In this document: piece after piece, positions 57,923 through 58,484 of the stretch | Layout: each line of letters opens with the position of its first letter | Position numbering within the stretch: position 1 is the first letter of the stretch | NCBI RefSeq assembly: GCF_013870525.1 | Contig: NZ_JACBXD010000050.1 | Location: forward strand, 1 to 58,484 | Length of the DNA: 58,484 nucleotides | Reading direction: 5' to 3' | Origin: Amycolatopsis pittospori | GTDB lineage: Bacteria > Actinomycetota > Actinomycetes > Mycobacteriales > Pseudonocardiaceae | Notes under the pieces: generated by a model | Databases searched by the model: none | What the model saw: the letters and a program-made list of their open reading frames with translations, nothing else | Told to the model about the DNA's origin: nothing | Position numbers and translations under genes: made by a program

Positions 57923-58484
57923 TTCGTCGAGGGGGCGCGCGTTGAGGTGGTCGGCGAGGAGCTTCCGGGCGATCTCCTCCGGGTCCTTCTCGGGCGGGAG
58001 CGGCGGAGGCGGCGGCGCGGGGCTCGCGTCCTCGTTGTAGAGGTCCTCGTCCTCCTCGACCGGCTCGGGCGGGAGCGGGATGTCCGGCTCGCCGGTGGCC
58101 ACCTTCGGCCGCTGAGGCTCCGGCTTCGGCTGCGGGGGTGGCGGAGGAGGCGCCGGAGCGGCTCCGGGCGCTTCGGCGGACCGGCGGGTGAAGGAGCGCT
58201 CGGGCGCGGGAGTCGTCGGAGCGGCCTTGGGAGCGGTCGCCTGACGGGCCTGCGCGGCGCCGTGGACGCACCGCACCTGCCAATCGCCGTCGAAGACGGC
58301 CTTGAACGCGGCCGCGATGCGCTCGGCGTGCTGAGGCTCGGAAAGCCTGCGTGCCACGGGTTCCGCGCTGTGCGTGAGCGTGACGGTGGTGCCCTCGACG
58401 GTCACCACACTGGCCTGCGTGAGCATCGCCCCGGTGACGGCGCCGCCCGGGACCTTGCGGATCGCGGCCTGTACCTGCGGCCAG
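57914..58484 (-). CDS. dnaX: DNA polymerase III gamma/tau subunit, C-terminal part (5' end outside window)
   Basis: About 190 codons of the C-terminal end are present. They contain WPQVQAAIRKVPGG and AFKAVFDGDWQVRCVHG (the domain-III/IV region that precedes the tau tail), then a long Pro/Ala/Glu linker (about 60 residues) and the conserved end EEIARKLLADHLNARPLDER. The clamp-loader ATPase domain lies off the right edge. Position next to recR-ybaB-amidase matches actinobacterial order. Confidence 0.88.
   Translation of the reverse strand, partial: WPQVQAAIRKVPGGAVTGAMLTQASVVTVEGTTVTLTHSAEPVARRLSEPQHAERIAAAFKAVFDGDWQVRCVHGAAQARQATAPKAAPTTPAPERSFTRRSAEAPGAAPAPPPPPPQPKPEPQRPKVATGEPDIPLPPEPVEEDEDLYNEDASPAPPPPPLPPEKDPEEIARKLLADHLNARPLDERT

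Overview
The window is chromosomal DNA from a high-GC filamentous actinomycete, most likely Pseudonocardiaceae and plausibly Amycolatopsis. This rests on codon use, actinobacterial families (WhiB, ANTAR, CGNR, MmyB-type XRE, DUF2304) and gene order. The left end (paired ArsA-like ATPases, whiB4, ponA2, metallophosphoesterase) matches the order I recall for Mycobacterium tuberculosis Rv3679-Rv3683. asd-lysC-leuA matches Rv3708c-Rv3710, and recR-ybaB-amidase-dnaX matches Rv3715c-Rv3721c. The genus is an inference; no phage, plasmid, IS element, CRISPR array or rRNA was seen.

Layout. 1-5.6 kb: ArsA-like ATPases, WhiB4, class A penicillin-binding protein, phosphoesterase, tRNA-Pro(CGG). 5.6-10.7 kb: methyltransferase, S9 peptidase, tautomerase, TIGR03085-like protein, glutamate decarboxylase. 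10.7-16.6 kb: redox block (Dps, Ohr, FMN reductase, catalase with its Fur regulator) with an esterase and a secreted Pro-rich protein. 16.7-22.7 kb: MFS transporter, lipoprotein, RtcB RNA ligase, M48 protease with a helical partner. 22.9-25.2 kb: asd-lysC. 25.4-29.0 kb: nitroreductase, DHA2 exporter with divergent XRE regulator, small membrane protein. 29.0-33.3 kb: two GAF-ANTAR proteins and a CheB/CheR-PAS pair without chemoreceptors. 33.3-35.6 kb: small membrane protein, and leuA behind a leader peptide with three Leu codons. 36.0-42.1 kb: four regulator-target modules (peroxiredoxin/TetR, LysR/EamA, SDR/CGNR, NAD(P)-binding protein) and an Erm methyltransferase preceded by a 12-residue leader peptide. 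42.2-48.1 kb: five-gene dipeptide/oligopeptide ABC operon. 48.4-55.7 kb: nucleoside-kinase-like gene and a cell-envelope glycan locus (DUF2304, two GT2 enzymes, DUF6541 membrane protein, flippase, UDP-GlcNAc 2-epimerase). 55.9-58.5 kb: recR, ybaB, amidase, and dnaX running off the end.

Two features cut across the genes. Gene ends are capped by long, nearly perfect palindromes in a few recurrent families, several copies of which share their core sequence many kilobases apart. About fourteen start codons lie 6-8 nt after a TANNNT hexamer, the geometry of leaderless transcripts. The most unusual single locus is erm, where a leader peptide with an Arg-Thr-Arg motif and two hairpins suggests macrolide-responsive attenuation.
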